Positions 1 to 9,811 of a stretch of DNA of 64,000 nt are shown in pieces. The translations under genes and the position numbers were made by a program. Below the pieces are notes generated by a model, which worked only from the letters and a program-made list of their open reading frames with translations, was not told the DNA's origin and made no database searches. Within the stretch, counting starts at the first letter, position 1, and each line of letters opens with the position of its first letter. Origin of the DNA: Lachnospiraceae bacterium AC3007 (lineage in GTDB: Bacteria; Bacillota; Clostridia; Lachnospirales; Lachnospiraceae); the NCBI GenBank assembly GCA_000621405.1, contig JHYK01000004.1, positions 168,706 to 232,705 on the forward strand, given 5' to 3'.

Positions 1-176
1 AGTACTGGGTGGCAGTCGTTAAGCCCGGAAGGGTAATGTTTGAGATCGCGGGTGTGTCCGAAGATGTTGCAAGAGAGGCACTGAGACTCGCATCACACAA
101 GCTTCCCTGCAAGTGCAAGATCTACTCAAAGGCTGACCTTGCAGCAGAGGTAGCGGCGAAAGGCGGTGACAACTAA
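1..176 (+). CDS. rplP: 50S ribosomal protein L16, C-terminal part
   Basis: The reading frame is open from the left edge (first whole codon at base 3) to TAA at 174-176 and gives 57 residues of the C-terminal end of L16. It includes the segments [19 protein letters not shown] and [12 protein letters not shown] that are typical of the family. L16 helps form the A-site region of the 50S subunit. The N-terminus lies outside the window. Its stop codon overlaps the ATG of rpmC (TAATG), as expected inside the S10 operon. Confidence 0.95.
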   Translation, partial: YWVAVVKPGRVMFEIAGVSEDVAREALRLASHKLPCKCKIYSKADLAAEVAAKGGDN

Positions 177-382
177 TGAAAACAGATAAGTACTTGGAAG
201 ATCTCAGAGCGAAGTCAGGTACGGAGCTTGCAGGCGATCTCACCGCCGCAAAGAAGGAGCTTTTCAACCTGCGTTTCCAGAATGCGACAAACCAGCTGGA
301 TAACACATCACGCATCAGAGAAGTCAGAAAAAACATAGCACGTATTCAGACGGTCATCACCGAGAAGTCGGCTGAAGCCTGA
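176..382 (+). CDS. rpmC: 50S ribosomal protein L29
   Basis: The 68-residue product has the all-helical L29 pattern, including [19 protein letters not shown] and a basic C-terminal helix. L29 sits at the polypeptide exit tunnel and contributes to binding of trigger factor and SRP. The ATG at 176 shares a base with the rplP stop, which implies translational coupling. A GGAAAGGAG stretch after the stop serves the next gene, rpsQ. Confidence 0.96.
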   Translation: MKTDKYLEDLRAKSGTELAGDLTAAKKELFNLRFQNATNQLDNTSRIREVRKNIARIQTVITEKSAEA

Positions 383-399
383 TCGGAAAGGAGATAAAC

Positions 400-657
400 G
401 TGGAAGAGAGAAATCTTAGAAAGACCCGTGTCGGGAAAGTCTTAAGTGACAAGATGGACAAGACCATCACGGTGGCAGTCCAGGATAATGTACGTCATCC
501 CCTTTACAAGAAGATCGTGAAACGTACTTACAAGCTTCATGCACATGATGAGAACAATGAAGCAGGCATCGGAGATACTGTCAAGGTCATGGAGACCCGT
601 CCCCTGTCCAGGACAAAGAGATGGAGACTGGTCGAGATCATAGAGAGAGCTAAGTAA
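400..657 (+). CDS. rpsQ: 30S ribosomal protein S17
   Basis: The 85-residue protein has the OB-fold S17 pattern: [20 protein letters not shown] at the N-terminus and a conserved [19 protein letters not shown] stretch. S17 is a primary 16S rRNA binder in the 30S body. Translation starts at GTG (400), 6 nt after an AAAGGAG Shine-Dalgarno; no ATG fits the family N-terminus. It lies between rpmC and rplN, its usual neighbours. Confidence 0.96.
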   Translation: MEERNLRKTRVGKVLSDKMDKTITVAVQDNVRHPLYKKIVKRTYKLHAHDENNEAGIGDTVKVMETRPLSRTKRWRLVEIIERAK

Positions 658-676
658 ACCTGAAAGGAGCGAAAAG

Positions 677-1045
677 ATGGTACAACAGGAAACAAGACTC
701 AGGGTCGCTGATAATACCGGCGCCAAAGAGCTCCTCACTATCAGGGTAATGGGAGGCTCTACCAGAAGATATGCAAGCGTAGGCGACATCATCACCGCAA
801 CGGTGAAGGATGCGACTCCCGGAGGAGTTGTCAAAAAAGGTGATGTGGTAAAGGCTGTCGTAGTGCGTACCGTAAAATCAATACGACGCAAGGACGGATC
901 CTACATCCGCTTTGATGAAAATGCAGCTGTCATCATCAAGGAAGACAATACGCCAAGAGGAACACGTATATTCGGGCCGGTGGCCAGAGAGCTTCGTGAC
1001 AAGCAGTTCATGAAGATCGTATCGCTGGCTCCCGAAGTATTATAA
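677..1045 (+). CDS. rplN: 50S ribosomal protein L14
   Basis: The 122 residues match the full L14 length. The family segments [12 protein letters not shown] and [20 protein letters not shown] are present. L14 lies at the subunit interface and contacts 16S rRNA in an intersubunit bridge. A GAAAGGAGCG Shine-Dalgarno precedes the ATG. The order rpsQ-rplN-rplX-rplE is that of the spc operon. Confidence 0.97.
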   Translation: MVQQETRLRVADNTGAKELLTIRVMGGSTRRYASVGDIITATVKDATPGGVVKKGDVVKAVVVRTVKSIRRKDGSYIRFDENAAVIIKEDNTPRGTRIFGPVARELRDKQFMKIVSLAPEVL

Positions 1046-1055
1046 GGAGGTCATC

Positions 1056-1367
1056 ATGGCGACATTAAAGATAAAAAAAGGCGATACCGTACAGGTGATC
1101 GCAGGCAGGAGCAAAGGGAAACAGGGCAAGGTAGTTTCCATAGATAAGAAGAAGGGACGCATCGTTGTAGAGGGAGTGAACATGGTCACAAAGCATGAGA
1201 AGCCCTCGGCAGCAAATCCCGACGGAGGCATCACTCACAAAGAGGGCACTATAGACATCTCAAATGTCATGTATGTGCACAACGGCAAGCCCACCAGAGT
1301 CGGCTTCCAGGTAAACGGTGACAAGAAGGTCCGCATCGCCAAGTCAACCGGCGAAGTCATAGACTGA
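1056..1367 (+). CDS. rplX: 50S ribosomal protein L24
   Basis: The 103-residue product begins with a KOW motif (IKKGDTVQVIAGRSKGKQGK) followed by the L24 stretch VEGVNMVTKHEKPS. L24 initiates 50S assembly by binding the 5' part of 23S rRNA and lies near the tunnel exit. An AAGGAGG Shine-Dalgarno in the 10-nt gap after rplN sets the start. Confidence 0.96.
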   Translation: MATLKIKKGDTVQVIAGRSKGKQGKVVSIDKKKGRIVVEGVNMVTKHEKPSAANPDGGITHKEGTIDISNVMYVHNGKPTRVGFQVNGDKKVRIAKSTGEVID

Positions 1368-1383
1368 GAAGGAGGCCTGAAAA

Positions 1384-1935
1384 TTGAGCAGATATAAAGA
1401 AACATACAACAGCGAGATCAGGGATGCCATGCAGAAGAAGTTTGGTTACAAGAATGTCATGGAGATCCCCAAGCTTGAGAAGATCGTAGTGAACATGGGA
1501 GTCGGTGAGGCAAAGGATAACGCAAAGCTTCTGGATTCCGCAGTAGGCGATCTCGAAAAGATCACAGGACAGCACGTGGTCACGACCAAAGCCAAGAAGG
1601 CTGTCGCTAACTTCAAGATAAGGGAAGGCATGAAGATCGGCTGCAAGGTCACCTTAAGAGGCGAGAAGATGTACGACTTCCTCGACAGACTTGTGAACCT
1701 GGCTCTTCCCCGAGTCCGTGACTTCAGGGGCGTGTCGGCGAATTCCTTTGACGGCAGAGGCAACTATGCCCTCGGAATAAAGGAGCAGATCATATTCCCC
1801 GAGATAGAGTATGACAAGATCGACAAGATCAGAGGAATGGACATCATAATCGTTACCACGGCGAAGACTGACGAGGAAGCAAGGGAGCTTTTGAGACTCT
1901 TCAATATGCCGTTTGAGAAACAGGAGGCAGTATAA
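1384..1935 (+). CDS. rplE: 50S ribosomal protein L5
   Basis: The 183-residue product is full length for L5, which binds 5S rRNA and contacts S13 in the central protuberance. Family segments are [28 protein letters not shown] and the C-terminal stretch [19 protein letters not shown]. The start is TTG at 1384, 6 nt after GGAGG; no nearby ATG would keep the N-terminal [16 protein letters not shown] starts recur in this window at rpoA, rpsI and the PBP gene. Confidence 0.96.
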   Translation: MSRYKETYNSEIRDAMQKKFGYKNVMEIPKLEKIVVNMGVGEAKDNAKLLDSAVGDLEKITGQHVVTTKAKKAVANFKIREGMKIGCKVTLRGEKMYDFLDRLVNLALPRVRDFRGVSANSFDGRGNYALGIKEQIIFPEIEYDKIDKIRGMDIIIVTTAKTDEEARELLRLFNMPFEKQEAV

Positions 1936-1936
1936 T

Positions 1937-2122
1937 ATGGCAAAATTATCAATGAAAAGAAAGCAGCAGAGAAAGCCTAAGTTCTCAACCAGAGCATATA
2001 CCCGCTGCAGGATCTGCGGACGTCCCCATGCCGTTTTAAGGAAATACGGGATCTGCCGCATATGCTTCAGGGAACTGGCATACAAGGGTCAGATACCCGG
2101 CGTAAAGAAAGCTTCATGGTAA
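1937..2122 (+). CDS. rpsN: 30S ribosomal protein S14, zinc-binding type Z
   Basis: The start is the ATG at 1937, giving 61 residues beginning [10 protein letters not shown]; the upstream in-frame extension lies inside rplE and is not part of the family. Two CxxC pairs (CRICG and CRICF) form the zinc ribbon of the short S14 type. S14 helps build the head of the 30S subunit. Type Z is the ancestral, zinc-dependent form; no zinc-free paralogue is present here. Confidence 0.96.
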   Translation: MAKLSMKRKQQRKPKFSTRAYTRCRICGRPHAVLRKYGICRICFRELAYKGQIPGVKKASW

Positions 2123-2140
2123 AGAAAGGAGATCAGATAA

Positions 2141-2548
2141 ATGCTTACGACTAATGATCCGATTGCAGATATGCTTACAAGAATCCGTAATGCGAATACT
2201 GCAAAACATGATACGGTCGAGATCCCTACATCGAAGATGAAGCTTGCCATAGCGGGCATCCTTCAGGATGAGGGATACATCAGGAGCTACGAGCTCGTAG
2301 ATGCGCCTAACGACTTCAAGCATATAAGGATAGAGCTGAAGTACAATGACAATAAAAAAGAGAAGGTCATAACCGGCCTCAAGAGGATATCCAAGCCCGG
2401 TCTGCGTATATATGCAGGCAAGAACGAGCTCCCCAGAGTGCTCGGCGGCCTCGGTATTGCGATCATCTCTACGAACAAAGGCGTGGTAACTGACAAGAAG
2501 GCAAGAGAGCTGGGAGTCGGCGGCGAAGTTCTTGCTTTCGTATGGTAA
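2141..2548 (+). CDS. rpsH: 30S ribosomal protein S8
   Basis: The 135 residues open with the S8 signature [14 protein letters not shown] and end with the conserved [18 protein letters not shown]8 binds helix 21 of 16S rRNA and, in Escherichia coli, represses the spc operon by binding a similar mRNA site. I cannot identify such a site here by eye. The start is an ATG after AAAGGAG. Confidence 0.97.
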   Translation: MLTTNDPIADMLTRIRNANTAKHDTVEIPTSKMKLAIAGILQDEGYIRSYELVDAPNDFKHIRIELKYNDNKKEKVITGLKRISKPGLRIYAGKNELPRVLGGLGIAIISTNKGVVTDKKARELGVGGEVLAFVW

Positions 2549-2571
2549 AAAAACAATAGGAGGTTGCGGGC

Positions 2572-3111
2572 ATGTCACGAATCGGAAAAATGCCTATCGC
2601 CATACCGTCGGGAGTGACGGTCAATGTGGCAGAAAATAATACTGTGACGGTTAAAGGTCCTAAGGGCGAGCTTACGAGAACTCTCCCTGCTGCAATGAAG
2701 ATCAGCAGCGAGGATGGACAGATCAAGGTGGAGAGGCCTGACGATGCAAAGGAAAACAGGGCGCTTCACGGACTTACCAGGTCTTTGATCAATAATATGG
2801 TCGTAGGAGTCACTGAGGGATACTCAAAGACTCTCGAGATAAACGGTGTAGGATACAGAGCAGCAAAGCAGGGCAAGAAGCTGACACTCTCACTTGGGTA
2901 TTCACATCCGATCGAGATGGAGGATCCGGAAGGGATAACCACCGAAGTCAAGGACAACCAGATCATCGTCTCGGGTATCAGCAAGGAGGCCGTAGGACAG
3001 TATGCGGCGGTCATCCGTGAGAAGAGAAGCCCTGAGCCTTATAAGGGCAAGGGAATCAAGTACAGCGACGAAGTGATCAGACGTAAGGTTGGAAAGACCG
3101 GTAAGAAGTAA
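2572..3111 (+). CDS. rplF: 50S ribosomal protein L6
   Basis: The 179-residue protein starts [15 protein letters not shown] and contains the duplicated L6 fold, with the family C-terminal segment [17 protein letters not shown]6 lies near the sarcin-ricin loop, where translation factors bind. It is preceded by AGGAGG. The gap to rplR is 53 nt. Confidence 0.97.
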   Translation: MSRIGKMPIAIPSGVTVNVAENNTVTVKGPKGELTRTLPAAMKISSEDGQIKVERPDDAKENRALHGLTRSLINNMVVGVTEGYSKTLEINGVGYRAAKQGKKLTLSLGYSHPIEMEDPEGITTEVKDNQIIVSGISKEAVGQYAAVIREKRSPEPYKGKGIKYSDEVIRRKVGKTGKK

Positions 3112-3164
3112 ATCTCAGGCGTTAGTCATAAAGAGCAAAACCTTTTTATGCGGAAAGGACAGAT

Positions 3165-3533
3165 ATGATAAAAAAGAAATCAAGAGCCAAGGTGCGTGAA
3201 AAGAAGCACATGCGCATCAGAAACCGCTTCAGCGGCACAGCTGAAAGGCCCAGACTTGCGGTATTCAGGAGCAACAGCCATATCTATGCACAGGTCATAG
3301 ATGATGTGGCACAGACAACGCTCGCTGCAGCTTCCACTATGGACAAGGAGCTTAAGGGCAAGGTCAAGTATACCGACAATAAGGAAGCAGCAGAATGTGT
3401 CGGAAAGGCAATAGCAGAGCGCGCCAAGGCCAAGGGCATCGAAGAGGTCGTGTTTGACAGAGGCGGCTATATCTATCATGGCAAAGTAAAGGCTCTTGCA
3501 GATGCGGCTCGTGAAGCCGGACTGAAATTCTAA
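3165..3533 (+). CDS. rplR: 50S ribosomal protein L18
   Basis: The 122-residue protein has the L18 features [18 protein letters not shown] and [21 protein letters not shown]18 binds 5S rRNA together with L5 and places it on the central protuberance. A GGAAAGGACAG Shine-Dalgarno region precedes the ATG at 3165. Confidence 0.97.
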   Translation: MIKKKSRAKVREKKHMRIRNRFSGTAERPRLAVFRSNSHIYAQVIDDVAQTTLAAASTMDKELKGKVKYTDNKEAAECVGKAIAERAKAKGIEEVVFDRGGYIYHGKVKALADAAREAGLKF

Positions 3534-3550
3534 GGGAAAGGAGACGACAG

Positions 3551-4087
3551 ATGGAAGCAGATAACAGAGACAGAAGAAGAAATTCCAGAAACGACAGAGA
3601 ACCTGAAGACGGACTTGAAGACAAGGTTGTAACCATAAAGAGAGTCACAAAGGTCGTCAAGGGTGGTCGTAATATGCGCTTCTCCACCCTGGTGGTCGTA
3701 GGTGATAAGGAAGGACATGTAGGAGTAGGGCTCGGAAAGGCAACGGAGATACCGGAAGCCATCCGCAAGGGCAGAGAGGATGCCAAGAAGCATATGATCT
3801 CGGTAGCTCTTGATGAGAACGGATCCATAGCTCATGACTTCATCGGACACTTCGGAGGTGCGGAGATACTTCTGAAGAGAGCACCTGAAGGAACGGGTAT
3901 CATCGCGGGCGGTCCCGCGCGTATTGTCTGCGAACTCTCAGGCATCCGCAATATCCGTACAAAATCACTCGGATCCAATAACAAGCAGAACGTCGTTCTT
4001 GCAGCGATCGATGCCCTGAAGCAGATCACATCCCCCGAGGAAGTGGCCCGCAAGAGAGGCAAGACTGTAGAGGAGGTGCGCGCATAA
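3551..4087 (+). CDS. rpsE: 30S ribosomal protein S5
   Basis: The 178-residue product has the two S5 domains. The N-terminal one includes [19 protein letters not shown], the C-terminal one [21 protein letters not shown]5 contributes to decoding fidelity and mRNA unwinding at the entry site. An acidic and basic N-terminal extension ([17 protein letters not shown]) precedes the core; modest extensions of this kind occur in Firmicutes. The stop overlaps the rpmD start by one base. Confidence 0.97.
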   Translation: MEADNRDRRRNSRNDREPEDGLEDKVVTIKRVTKVVKGGRNMRFSTLVVVGDKEGHVGVGLGKATEIPEAIRKGREDAKKHMISVALDENGSIAHDFIGHFGGAEILLKRAPEGTGIIAGGPARIVCELSGIRNIRTKSLGSNNKQNVVLAAIDALKQITSPEEVARKRGKTVEEVRA

Positions 4088-4272
4088 TGGCAAAGAAGCT
4101 GAAGATAACGCTTGCGAAGTCTACTATAGGCGCGATTCCCAAGCACAAGAAAACCGTAACGGCTTTAGGACTCCACAAGACATACCATACTGTAGTCCAG
4201 CCGGATAACGAAGCAATAAGGGGCATGATAGCCCAGGTGAAGCATCTCCTGAAGGTCGAAGAGATAGACTGA
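4087..4272 (+). CDS. rpmD: 50S ribosomal protein L30
   Basis: The 61-residue protein has the L30 core: KKLKITLAKSTIGAIPKHK, then LGLHKTYHTVVQPDNEAIRG. L30 binds 23S rRNA near L33 and 5S rRNA. TAATG at 4085-4089 joins it to rpsE, so translation is probably coupled. An 86-nt gap with a hairpin separates it from rplO. Confidence 0.96.
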   Translation: MAKKLKITLAKSTIGAIPKHKKTVTALGLHKTYHTVVQPDNEAIRGMIAQVKHLLKVEEID

Positions 4273-4294
4273 GGAGATATAGGATAAAGCGAGT

Positions 4295-4331
4295 AGACGG
4301 ATCCGTCCGGTATATCCGGTACGGGGCGTCT
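4295..4331 (+). other. Imperfect hairpin between rpmD and rplO
   Basis: Outer arms AGACG (4295-4299) and CGTCT (4327-4331) enclose CCGT/ACGG (4303-4306, 4321-4324) and the pair CCGG/CCGG (4307-4310, 4316-4319) around a 5-nt loop. No T-run follows, so a simple terminator is unlikely. It may be a processing or mRNA-stability structure in the spc transcript. The pairing is visible; the role is inferred. Confidence 0.35.
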
Positions 4332-4358
4332 GCGTTGTAGCGAAAGGAGATACATATA

Positions 4359-4799
4359 ATGGAACTTAATGAATTACATCCCGCCAAAGGATCCCGTACG
4401 GAAAGATTCAGAAAGGGCCGCGGCCACGGCTCAGGAAACGGCAAGACCGCAGGCTACGGACACAAAGGTCAGAAGGCAAGATCCGGAGCTCCCCGTATAG
4501 GTTTTGAGGGCGGACAGATGCCCCTCTACAGGAGACTCCCCAAGAGAGGCTTCAAGAACTATAACCATAAGGATATAGTCGTACTCAATGTCTCCCAGCT
4601 CGAGAAGTATTATGAGGACGGAGCCACAGTCGTGGCAGAGGATCTCATTGAGAGGAAGATCATCAAGGATACCAGAGACGGACTCAAGATACTGGGCAAC
4701 GGAGAGCTTACGAAGAAGCTGACAGTCAAGGCAAATGCTTTTTCGGAGACGGCAAAGCAGAAGATTGAAGCAGCAGGTGGAAAAGCAGAGGTGATCTGA
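4359..4799 (+). CDS. rplO: 50S ribosomal protein L15
   Basis: The 146-residue protein begins [13 protein letters not shown] and carries the glycine- and arginine-rich N-terminal segment of L15 ([20 protein letters not shown]), followed by [20 protein letters not shown]. This extended part penetrates 23S rRNA. The TGA stop overlaps the secY ATG by one base, a standard coupling in the spc operon. Confidence 0.97.
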   Translation: MELNELHPAKGSRTERFRKGRGHGSGNGKTAGYGHKGQKARSGAPRIGFEGGQMPLYRRLPKRGFKNYNHKDIVVLNVSQLEKYYEDGATVVAEDLIERKIIKDTRDGLKILGNGELTKKLTVKANAFSETAKQKIEAAGGKAEVI

Positions 4800-6118
4800 T
4801 GTTTGAGACAGTACGCAATGCTTTCAAGATCAAAGAGATCAGGAACGGCATTATCTTCACGTTTCTGATGCTCATAGTCGTCCGCCTGGGATGCCAGCTA
4901 CCGGTACCCGGGATCAACCGGGCATTTTTTGCGGAGTGGTTTTCGCAGATCACGGGCGATTCGGATTCGTTTAACTTTTTTAATGCATTTACCGGCGGTT
5001 CGTTTGAGAACATGTCATTATTTGCCCTCAACATAACGCCGTATATCACATCGAGCATCATCATCCAGCTCCTTACCATTGCTATCCCCGCTCTTGAGGA
5101 GATGCATAAAGAGGGAGAAGAGGGAAGAAAGAAGCTGGTCGCGATCACTAGATACGTGACCATAGGACTCGCTCTTGTAGAGTCTCTTGCCATGGCCATA
5201 GGTTTCGGCAGACAGGGCATCCTTGAGAAGTATGATGCGCTCAACGTGATACTTGTGATATGCACGCTCACGGCAGGCTCTGCATTCCTTATGTGGATAG
5301 GCGAGCAGATAACCGAATACGGTGTGGGCAACGGTATATCCATAGTCCTTACCATCAACATCGTATCCAGGATACCGGATGACATGACGAGCCTCTACAC
5401 CATGTTTGTTGCAGGCAGGCCCATAGCATATATGATACTGAACGGTGTCATAATACTTGCGATCATCCTTGTCACGATAGTCCTTACTATCCTCCTGAAT
5501 GATGCGGAGCGCAGGATCCCCGTACAGTACGCAAAGAAGATGCAGGGAAGAAAGCAGTACGGCGGCAACAGCACCTATATTCCTTTGAAGGTTAATACAG
5601 GCAACGTTATCCCGATCATATTCGCATCCTCGATCATGCAGTTCCCGGTCGTTATAGCCCAGCTTTTCGGCAAGACCGGCGGCACGTCGATATGGGGACA
5701 CATTCTGAGGGCTTTAAGCTCAGGCAACTGGTTTAATGCGGCTACACCCTGGTATTCACTGGGAGCGCTCGTATATATCCTGCTCGTGATCTTCTTCGCA
5801 TATTTCTATACGTCGATCACCTTTAATCCTCTGGAGATCGCCGATAACATGAAGAAGCAGGGCGGCTTCATCCCCGGCATAAGACCGGGCAAGCCCACCA
5901 GTGATTATCTGACAAAGATACTGAATTACATCATATTCATAGGCGCTGTAGGTCTGGTGATAGTGGCGATGATACCGATCTTCTTTAACGGGGCGTTCAA
6001 TGCTAACGTAACCTTCGGCGGAACATCACTTATCATCATAGTAGGCGTCATCCTTGAGACCCTGAAGCAGATCGAGTCCAAGATGGTCGTCAGGAATTAT
6101 AAAGGATTCCTTTCCTGA
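4799..6118 (+). CDS. secY: Protein translocase channel subunit SecY
   Basis: The 439-residue product is full length and carries about ten hydrophobic helices. It begins [18 protein letters not shown]. Family motifs include CQLPVPGINRAFF, the plug region GGSFENMSLFALNITPYIT, and the cytosolic loop RRIPVQYAKKM. It forms the membrane channel for Sec-dependent export and for membrane insertion with SecE (25731-25940 in this window). It sits between rplO and adk, as in most Firmicutes. Confidence 0.97.
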   Translation: MFETVRNAFKIKEIRNGIIFTFLMLIVVRLGCQLPVPGINRAFFAEWFSQITGDSDSFNFFNAFTGGSFENMSLFALNITPYITSSIIIQLLTIAIPALEEMHKEGEEGRKKLVAITRYVTIGLALVESLAMAIGFGRQGILEKYDALNVILVICTLTAGSAFLMWIGEQITEYGVGNGISIVLTINIVSRIPDDMTSLYTMFVAGRPIAYMILNGVIILAIILVTIVLTILLNDAERRIPVQYAKKMQGRKQYGGNSTYIPLKVNTGNVIPIIFASSIMQFPVVIAQLFGKTGGTSIWGHILRALSSGNWFNAATPWYSLGALVYILLVIFFAYFYTSITFNPLEIADNMKKQGGFIPGIRPGKPTSDYLTKILNYIIFIGAVGLVIVAMIPIFFNGAFNANVTFGGTSLIIIVGVILETLKQIESKMVVRNYKGFLS

Positions 6119-6132
6119 ATCGGAGGCTTTGA

Positions 6133-6774
6133 ATGAAGATAGTTATGCTTGGAGCGCCCGGTGCGGGCAAAGGAACACAGGCCGACAGGATCGCAGAGTC
6201 ATATGAGCTTCCTCATATATCTACCGGAGACATTTTCCGTAAGAATATAAGCGAGGGAACTGAGCTCGGAAAAGAAGCCAAAAGCTATATGGACAAGGGA
6301 GCGCTGGTCCCCGACGAGCTTACGATCAGGATGCTGCTCGACAGAGTGGGAGCTGATGACTGCGGCAGAGGATATATACTTGACGGGTTTCCCCGTACCA
6401 TACCTCAGGCCGAGGCATTGGACGAAGAACTCGGGAAGATAGGGGAAAAGATCGACTACGCCATAGACGTAGAGGTCCCTGACGAAGATATAATCAACAG
6501 GATGTCAGGCAGGAGAGCCTGCCCCAAGTGTCAGGCGATCTATCATATCGCATACATACCGCCCAAAAAGGATGGCATATGTGACCAGTGCGGAGCAGAG
6601 CTCATCATCAGAGATGACGATAAGCCCGAGACAGTCAGGAAGCGTCTTCAGGTATACCACGAGCAGACCCAGCCTCTCATAGATTTCTACCGGAAGAAGG
6701 GAGTGCTCCATACCGTCGACGGAACGAGGGACGCAGATGAAGTCTTCTCGGATGTAAAAGGCATACTTGGTTGA
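6133..6774 (+). CDS. adk: Adenylate kinase (zinc-containing lid)
   Basis: The enzyme interconverts ATP plus AMP with two ADP in the cytosol. The 213-residue protein has the P-loop GAPGAGKGTQ at residues 7-16, the AMP-site segment HISTGDIFR, and DGFPRT. The long LID domain has two cysteine pairs (CPKC and CDQC, roughly residues 130-155), the zinc-binding form common in Gram-positives. In many Firmicutes map follows adk; here infA follows after 15 nt. Confidence 0.97.
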   Translation: MKIVMLGAPGAGKGTQADRIAESYELPHISTGDIFRKNISEGTELGKEAKSYMDKGALVPDELTIRMLLDRVGADDCGRGYILDGFPRTIPQAEALDEELGKIGEKIDYAIDVEVPDEDIINRMSGRRACPKCQAIYHIAYIPPKKDGICDQCGAELIIRDDDKPETVRKRLQVYHEQTQPLIDFYRKKGVLHTVDGTRDADEVFSDVKGILG

Positions 6775-6789
6775 GATTTAAGGAGAAAA

Positions 6790-7008
6790 ATGTCTAAAGC
6801 GGATGTAATTGAAGTAGAAGGGAAAGTTGTTGAAAAACTGCCCAACGCCATGTTCCGGGTGACTCTGGAGAACGGGCACGAGGTCCTCGCCCATATATCG
6901 GGAAAGCTTCGTATGAATTTCATCAAGATCCTCCCCGGAGACAAGGTGACCATAGAGCTTTCACCATATGACCTGACCAAGGGCAGGATCACCTGGAGAG
7001 ATAAATAG
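6790..7008 (+). CDS. infA: Translation initiation factor IF-1
   Basis: The 72-residue S1-like OB-fold protein has the IF-1 pattern [19 protein letters not shown], then [20 protein letters not shown] and [15 protein letters not shown]-1 occupies the A site during initiation. The ATG follows TTAAGGAG. The gene ends the adk-infA stretch just before an internal promoter at 7024-7052. Confidence 0.97.
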   Translation: MSKADVIEVEGKVVEKLPNAMFRVTLENGHEVLAHISGKLRMNFIKILPGDKVTIELSPYDLTKGRITWRDK

Positions 7009-7023
7009 AAGATAAAAAACTTC

Positions 7024-7052
7024 TTGAAATGATGTATTGGCTATGCTATTAT
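7024..7052 (+). promoter_or_regulatory. Internal sigma-A promoter before rpmJ-rpsM-rpsK-rpsD-rpoA-rplQ
   Basis: TTGAAA (7024-7029) and TATTAT (7047-7052) are separated by 17 nt, and a TG at 7044-7045 makes an extended -10. Transcription would start near 7060, ahead of rpmJ. This would allow the alpha operon, with rpoA, to be transcribed independently of the spc operon. Start-site mapping is not available; the match to consensus is direct. Confidence 0.7.
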
Positions 7053-7115
7053 AGTACTTCACGTAGCCAACGGAAGTCTATGCGTTTCAAGGCGCAAACG
7101 GAAGGTGGGATTATT

Positions 7116-7229
7116 ATGAAAGTAAGAAGTTCAGTAAAACCTATCTGCGAGAAGTGCAAGATAGTAAAGAGAAAAGGCAAGATCCGCGTGATCTGCGAGA
7201 ATCCGAAGCACAAGCAGGTGCAGGGATAA
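7116..7229 (+). CDS. rpmJ: 50S ribosomal protein L36
   Basis: The start is the ATG at 7116, giving the usual 37 residues ([20 protein letters not shown]...). An upstream in-frame start would fall inside the promoter and lacks the family N-terminus. Residues CEKC, a later Cys and a His form the zinc site, so this is the zinc-binding L36 form. GGAAGGTGGG precedes the start. Confidence 0.96.
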   Translation: MKVRSSVKPICEKCKIVKRKGKIRVICENPKHKQVQG

Positions 7230-7280
7230 TACCCGGCACTTGATAAGCTTACATATTTAAAAGAAAGGAGATGCTCACTT

Positions 7281-7649
7281 ATGGCTCGAATAGCCGGTGT
7301 TGATTTGCCCAGAGATAAGCGCGTCGAGATAGGACTGACGTACATATTCGGAATCGGCAGGTCTTCCGCTACCAGGATACTGAAGGAAGCTGGTGTCAAT
7401 CCTGATACCCGCTGCAAGGATCTTACAGATGCGGAAGTCACAAAGATCCGTGACGTCATAGATAAGACGCAGGTCATCGAGGGTGATCTCAGAAGAGAAG
7501 TCGCTATGAACATCAAGCGCCTCACAGAGATCGGCTGCTACAGGGGAATCCGCCACAGAAAAGGACTGCCCTGCCGCGGACAGAAGACCAAGACCAATGC
7601 CAGGACTTGCAAAGGTCCCAGGAGAACGGTCGCAAACAAGAAGAAGTAA
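7281..7649 (+). CDS. rpsM: 30S ribosomal protein S13
   Basis: The 122-residue protein opens [20 protein letters not shown] and ends with the basic tail [14 protein letters not shown]13 sits in the 30S head and contacts L5 across the subunit interface. The ATG follows AAAGGAG. The order rpsM-rpsK-rpsD-rpoA-rplQ is the classic alpha operon. Confidence 0.97.
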   Translation: MARIAGVDLPRDKRVEIGLTYIFGIGRSSATRILKEAGVNPDTRCKDLTDAEVTKIRDVIDKTQVIEGDLRREVAMNIKRLTEIGCYRGIRHRKGLPCRGQKTKTNARTCKGPRRTVANKKK

Positions 7650-7685
7650 GATAAGGCAACTATTAGAGAAAGTAGGTTAGTTTTA

Positions 7686-8090
7686 ATGGCTGGTAAAACA
7701 CAAGCGGGTGCGAAAAAAACTACAAAAAAGCGCATCAAAAAAAACGTTGAACACGGACAGGCACATATTCAGTCATCCTTCAACAACACTATCGTGACGT
7801 TGACGGACGCACAGGGTAATGCTCTTTCATGGGCTAGTGCCGGTGGTCTGGGATTTAGAGGTTCAAGGAAATCTACTCCATATGCGGCTCAGATGGCAGC
7901 CGAGACTGCCACAAAAGCGGCTCTTCCTTATGGCTTGAAGACAGTAGACGTCATGGTCAAGGGACCGGGCTCGGGACGGGAAGCAGCTATCAGGGCGCTT
8001 GCCGCCGCAGGACTTCAGGTAACGAGCATTAAGGACGTGACGCCCGTTCCTCATAACGGATGCCGTCCGCCTAAGCGCAGAAGAGTATAA
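7686..8090 (+). CDS. rpsK: 30S ribosomal protein S11
   Basis: The 134-residue product has a lysine-rich N-terminus and the S11 core: [40 protein letters not shown], and the end [11 protein letters not shown]11 forms part of the mRNA exit platform. The Shine-Dalgarno upstream of 7686 is weak (AGTAGGTTAG), unlike the strong sites of its neighbours, which may rely on coupling with rpsM. Confidence 0.97.
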   Translation: MAGKTQAGAKKTTKKRIKKNVEHGQAHIQSSFNNTIVTLTDAQGNALSWASAGGLGFRGSRKSTPYAAQMAAETATKAALPYGLKTVDVMVKGPGSGREAAIRALAAAGLQVTSIKDVTPVPHNGCRPPKRRRV

Positions 8091-8110
8091 TCAGGGAGGG
8101 AAGTTAGTAT

Positions 8111-8704
8111 ATGGCAGTTAATAGAGAACCTGTTCTGAAAAGGTGCAGATCGTTGGGACTCGATCCTGTATATCTCGGATATGACAAAAAATCCAAGAGA
8201 CAGGTGAGAAGGTCCGGCAGAAAAGTAAGTGAGTACGGGACTCAGCTTCGCGAAAAGCAGAAAGCTAAGTTCATATATGGCGTGCTGGAAAAGCCTTTCA
8301 GAAATTATTACGAGAAGGCTGACAGGATGAAGGGTATGACAGGCCCCAACCTTATGATCATGCTTGAGAGGAGACTTGATAACGTGGTCTTCAGGCTTGG
8401 ATTTGCAAAGACACGCAGAGAAGCCCGTCAGATGGTTGATCATAAGATCTTCACTGTGAACGGCAAGACAGTGTCGATCCCTTCATACAGCATTAAGCCC
8501 GGTGATGTAATTGAGATCAGAGAGAACAAGAGATCATCACAGCACATAAAGGATATTTTTGAAGCTACGTCAGGGCGCATGGTTCCTGCCTGGCTGATCG
8601 CAGATCCCGATAACTTCAAGGGTACGGTCGACAGGCTTCCGGAGCGGGATGAGATAGACGTGCCCGTGGACGAGATGCTCATAGTCGAGTTGTACTCCAA
8701 GTAA
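8111..8704 (+). CDS. rpsD: 30S ribosomal protein S4, zinc-free form
   Basis: The 197-residue protein has the S4 N-terminal domain and an S4 RNA-binding domain ([19 protein letters not shown], then [17 protein letters not shown]). The N-terminal segment lacks the four-cysteine zinc knuckle of the zinc-type S4, so this is the zinc-free version. S4 nucleates 30S assembly and in several bacteria represses its own operon. Confidence 0.97.
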   Translation: MAVNREPVLKRCRSLGLDPVYLGYDKKSKRQVRRSGRKVSEYGTQLREKQKAKFIYGVLEKPFRNYYEKADRMKGMTGPNLMIMLERRLDNVVFRLGFAKTRREARQMVDHKIFTVNGKTVSIPSYSIKPGDVIEIRENKRSSQHIKDIFEATSGRMVPAWLIADPDNFKGTVDRLPERDEIDVPVDEMLIVELYSK

Positions 8705-8736
8705 ATGCTGTAATTGATGGTATAGGAGGTGTTCGA

Positions 8737-9705
8737 TTGTTCGAATTTGACAAGCCAAAGATAGAGATCCAGGATAAGTCCAAGGATGGCAAGTACGCTC
8801 GTTTTGTCTGCACTCCTTTGGAGAGAGGATACGGGATCACGATAGGCAATTCATTAAGACGGATCATGCTGTCATCTCTTCCGGGAACGGCAGTAAGCCA
8901 GGTTAAGGTGGACGGGGTTCTGCACGAATTCTCGACTCTTCCCGGAGTGAAAGAGGATCTGACAGAGATCATCCTCAATATCAAGAACCTTGCAGTCCGC
9001 AACAACAATGCGTCTGAGGATGAGACTAAGACGGCATATATAGAGTGCGAGGGCGAAGGCGAGGTTACCGGAGCAGATATCCAGTGTGATCAGGATATCG
9101 AGATAGTCAATAAGGATCAGCACATAGCTACACTGAGCGGCAAGGACGCAAAGCTTTACATAGAGCTTACGATCACTACCGGAAGAGGTTATGTGTCAGC
9201 CGAGCAGAATAAAAGCCCTGAGCTCCCCATAGGAGTTATATCCATAGATTCCATCTATACTCCCGTGGAGCGCGTGAACATGAGCGTGGAGAATACCCGT
9301 GTAGGTCAGCAGACGGACTTTGACAAGCTGACACTGGACGTGTATACCAACGGCGCCATCAGCCCCGAGGATTCGGTAAGCCTGGCAGCCAAGGTCCTCT
9401 CCGAGCATCTGAATCTCTTTGTGGATCTCTCTGATGCGGCAAGCCGCGCAGAGGTAATGTCTGCAAAGAAAGAAGACGCAAGAGTCAATGTGGAGGTAAT
9501 GTCCATAGACGAGCTCGAGCTCTCTGTAAGATCATATAACTGTCTTAAGAGAGCAGGTATCAATACCGTAGCGGAGCTTATCAAGAAGACTCCCGATGAA
9601 ATGATGAAGGTGAGGAATCTCGGCCGCAAGTCTCTCGAGGAAGTCCTTGAGAAGCTTAAGGATCTGGGCCTCGAGCTCAAGGCCGGCGCACCGGTATCAG
9701 AATAA
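8737..9705 (+). CDS. rpoA: DNA-directed RNA polymerase subunit alpha
   Basis: The 322-residue protein has the N-terminal assembly domain ([20 protein letters not shown]) and the C-terminal domain that binds UP elements and activators ([19 protein letters not shown], then [15 protein letters not shown]). Translation starts at TTG (8737) after AGGAGGT, giving [10 protein letters not shown]. It sits between rpsD and rplQ. A gap of 106 nt separates it from rplQ. Confidence 0.98.
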   Translation: MFEFDKPKIEIQDKSKDGKYARFVCTPLERGYGITIGNSLRRIMLSSLPGTAVSQVKVDGVLHEFSTLPGVKEDLTEIILNIKNLAVRNNNASEDETKTAYIECEGEGEVTGADIQCDQDIEIVNKDQHIATLSGKDAKLYIELTITTGRGYVSAEQNKSPELPIGVISIDSIYTPVERVNMSVENTRVGQQTDFDKLTLDVYTNGAISPEDSVSLAAKVLSEHLNLFVDLSDAASRAEVMSAKKEDARVNVEVMSIDELELSVRSYNCLKRAGINTVAELIKKTPDEMMKVRNLGRKSLEEVLEKLKDLGLELKAGAPVSE

Positions 9706-9811
9706 GAAACACAGTTTTTCGGGATCATATGTAATACCACCGGTGATATGGTTCCGTCCCGCCGGGTTTGTAAGACCGAAGAGCAAAGTCCGGTAAAGAA
9801 AGGAGAATGAA

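Noticed and set aside
442..891. Long minus-strand frames opposite the ribosomal protein genes
   Set aside because: They mirror codon structure of the well-conserved plus-strand genes, have no ribosome-binding sites and no recognisable protein features.
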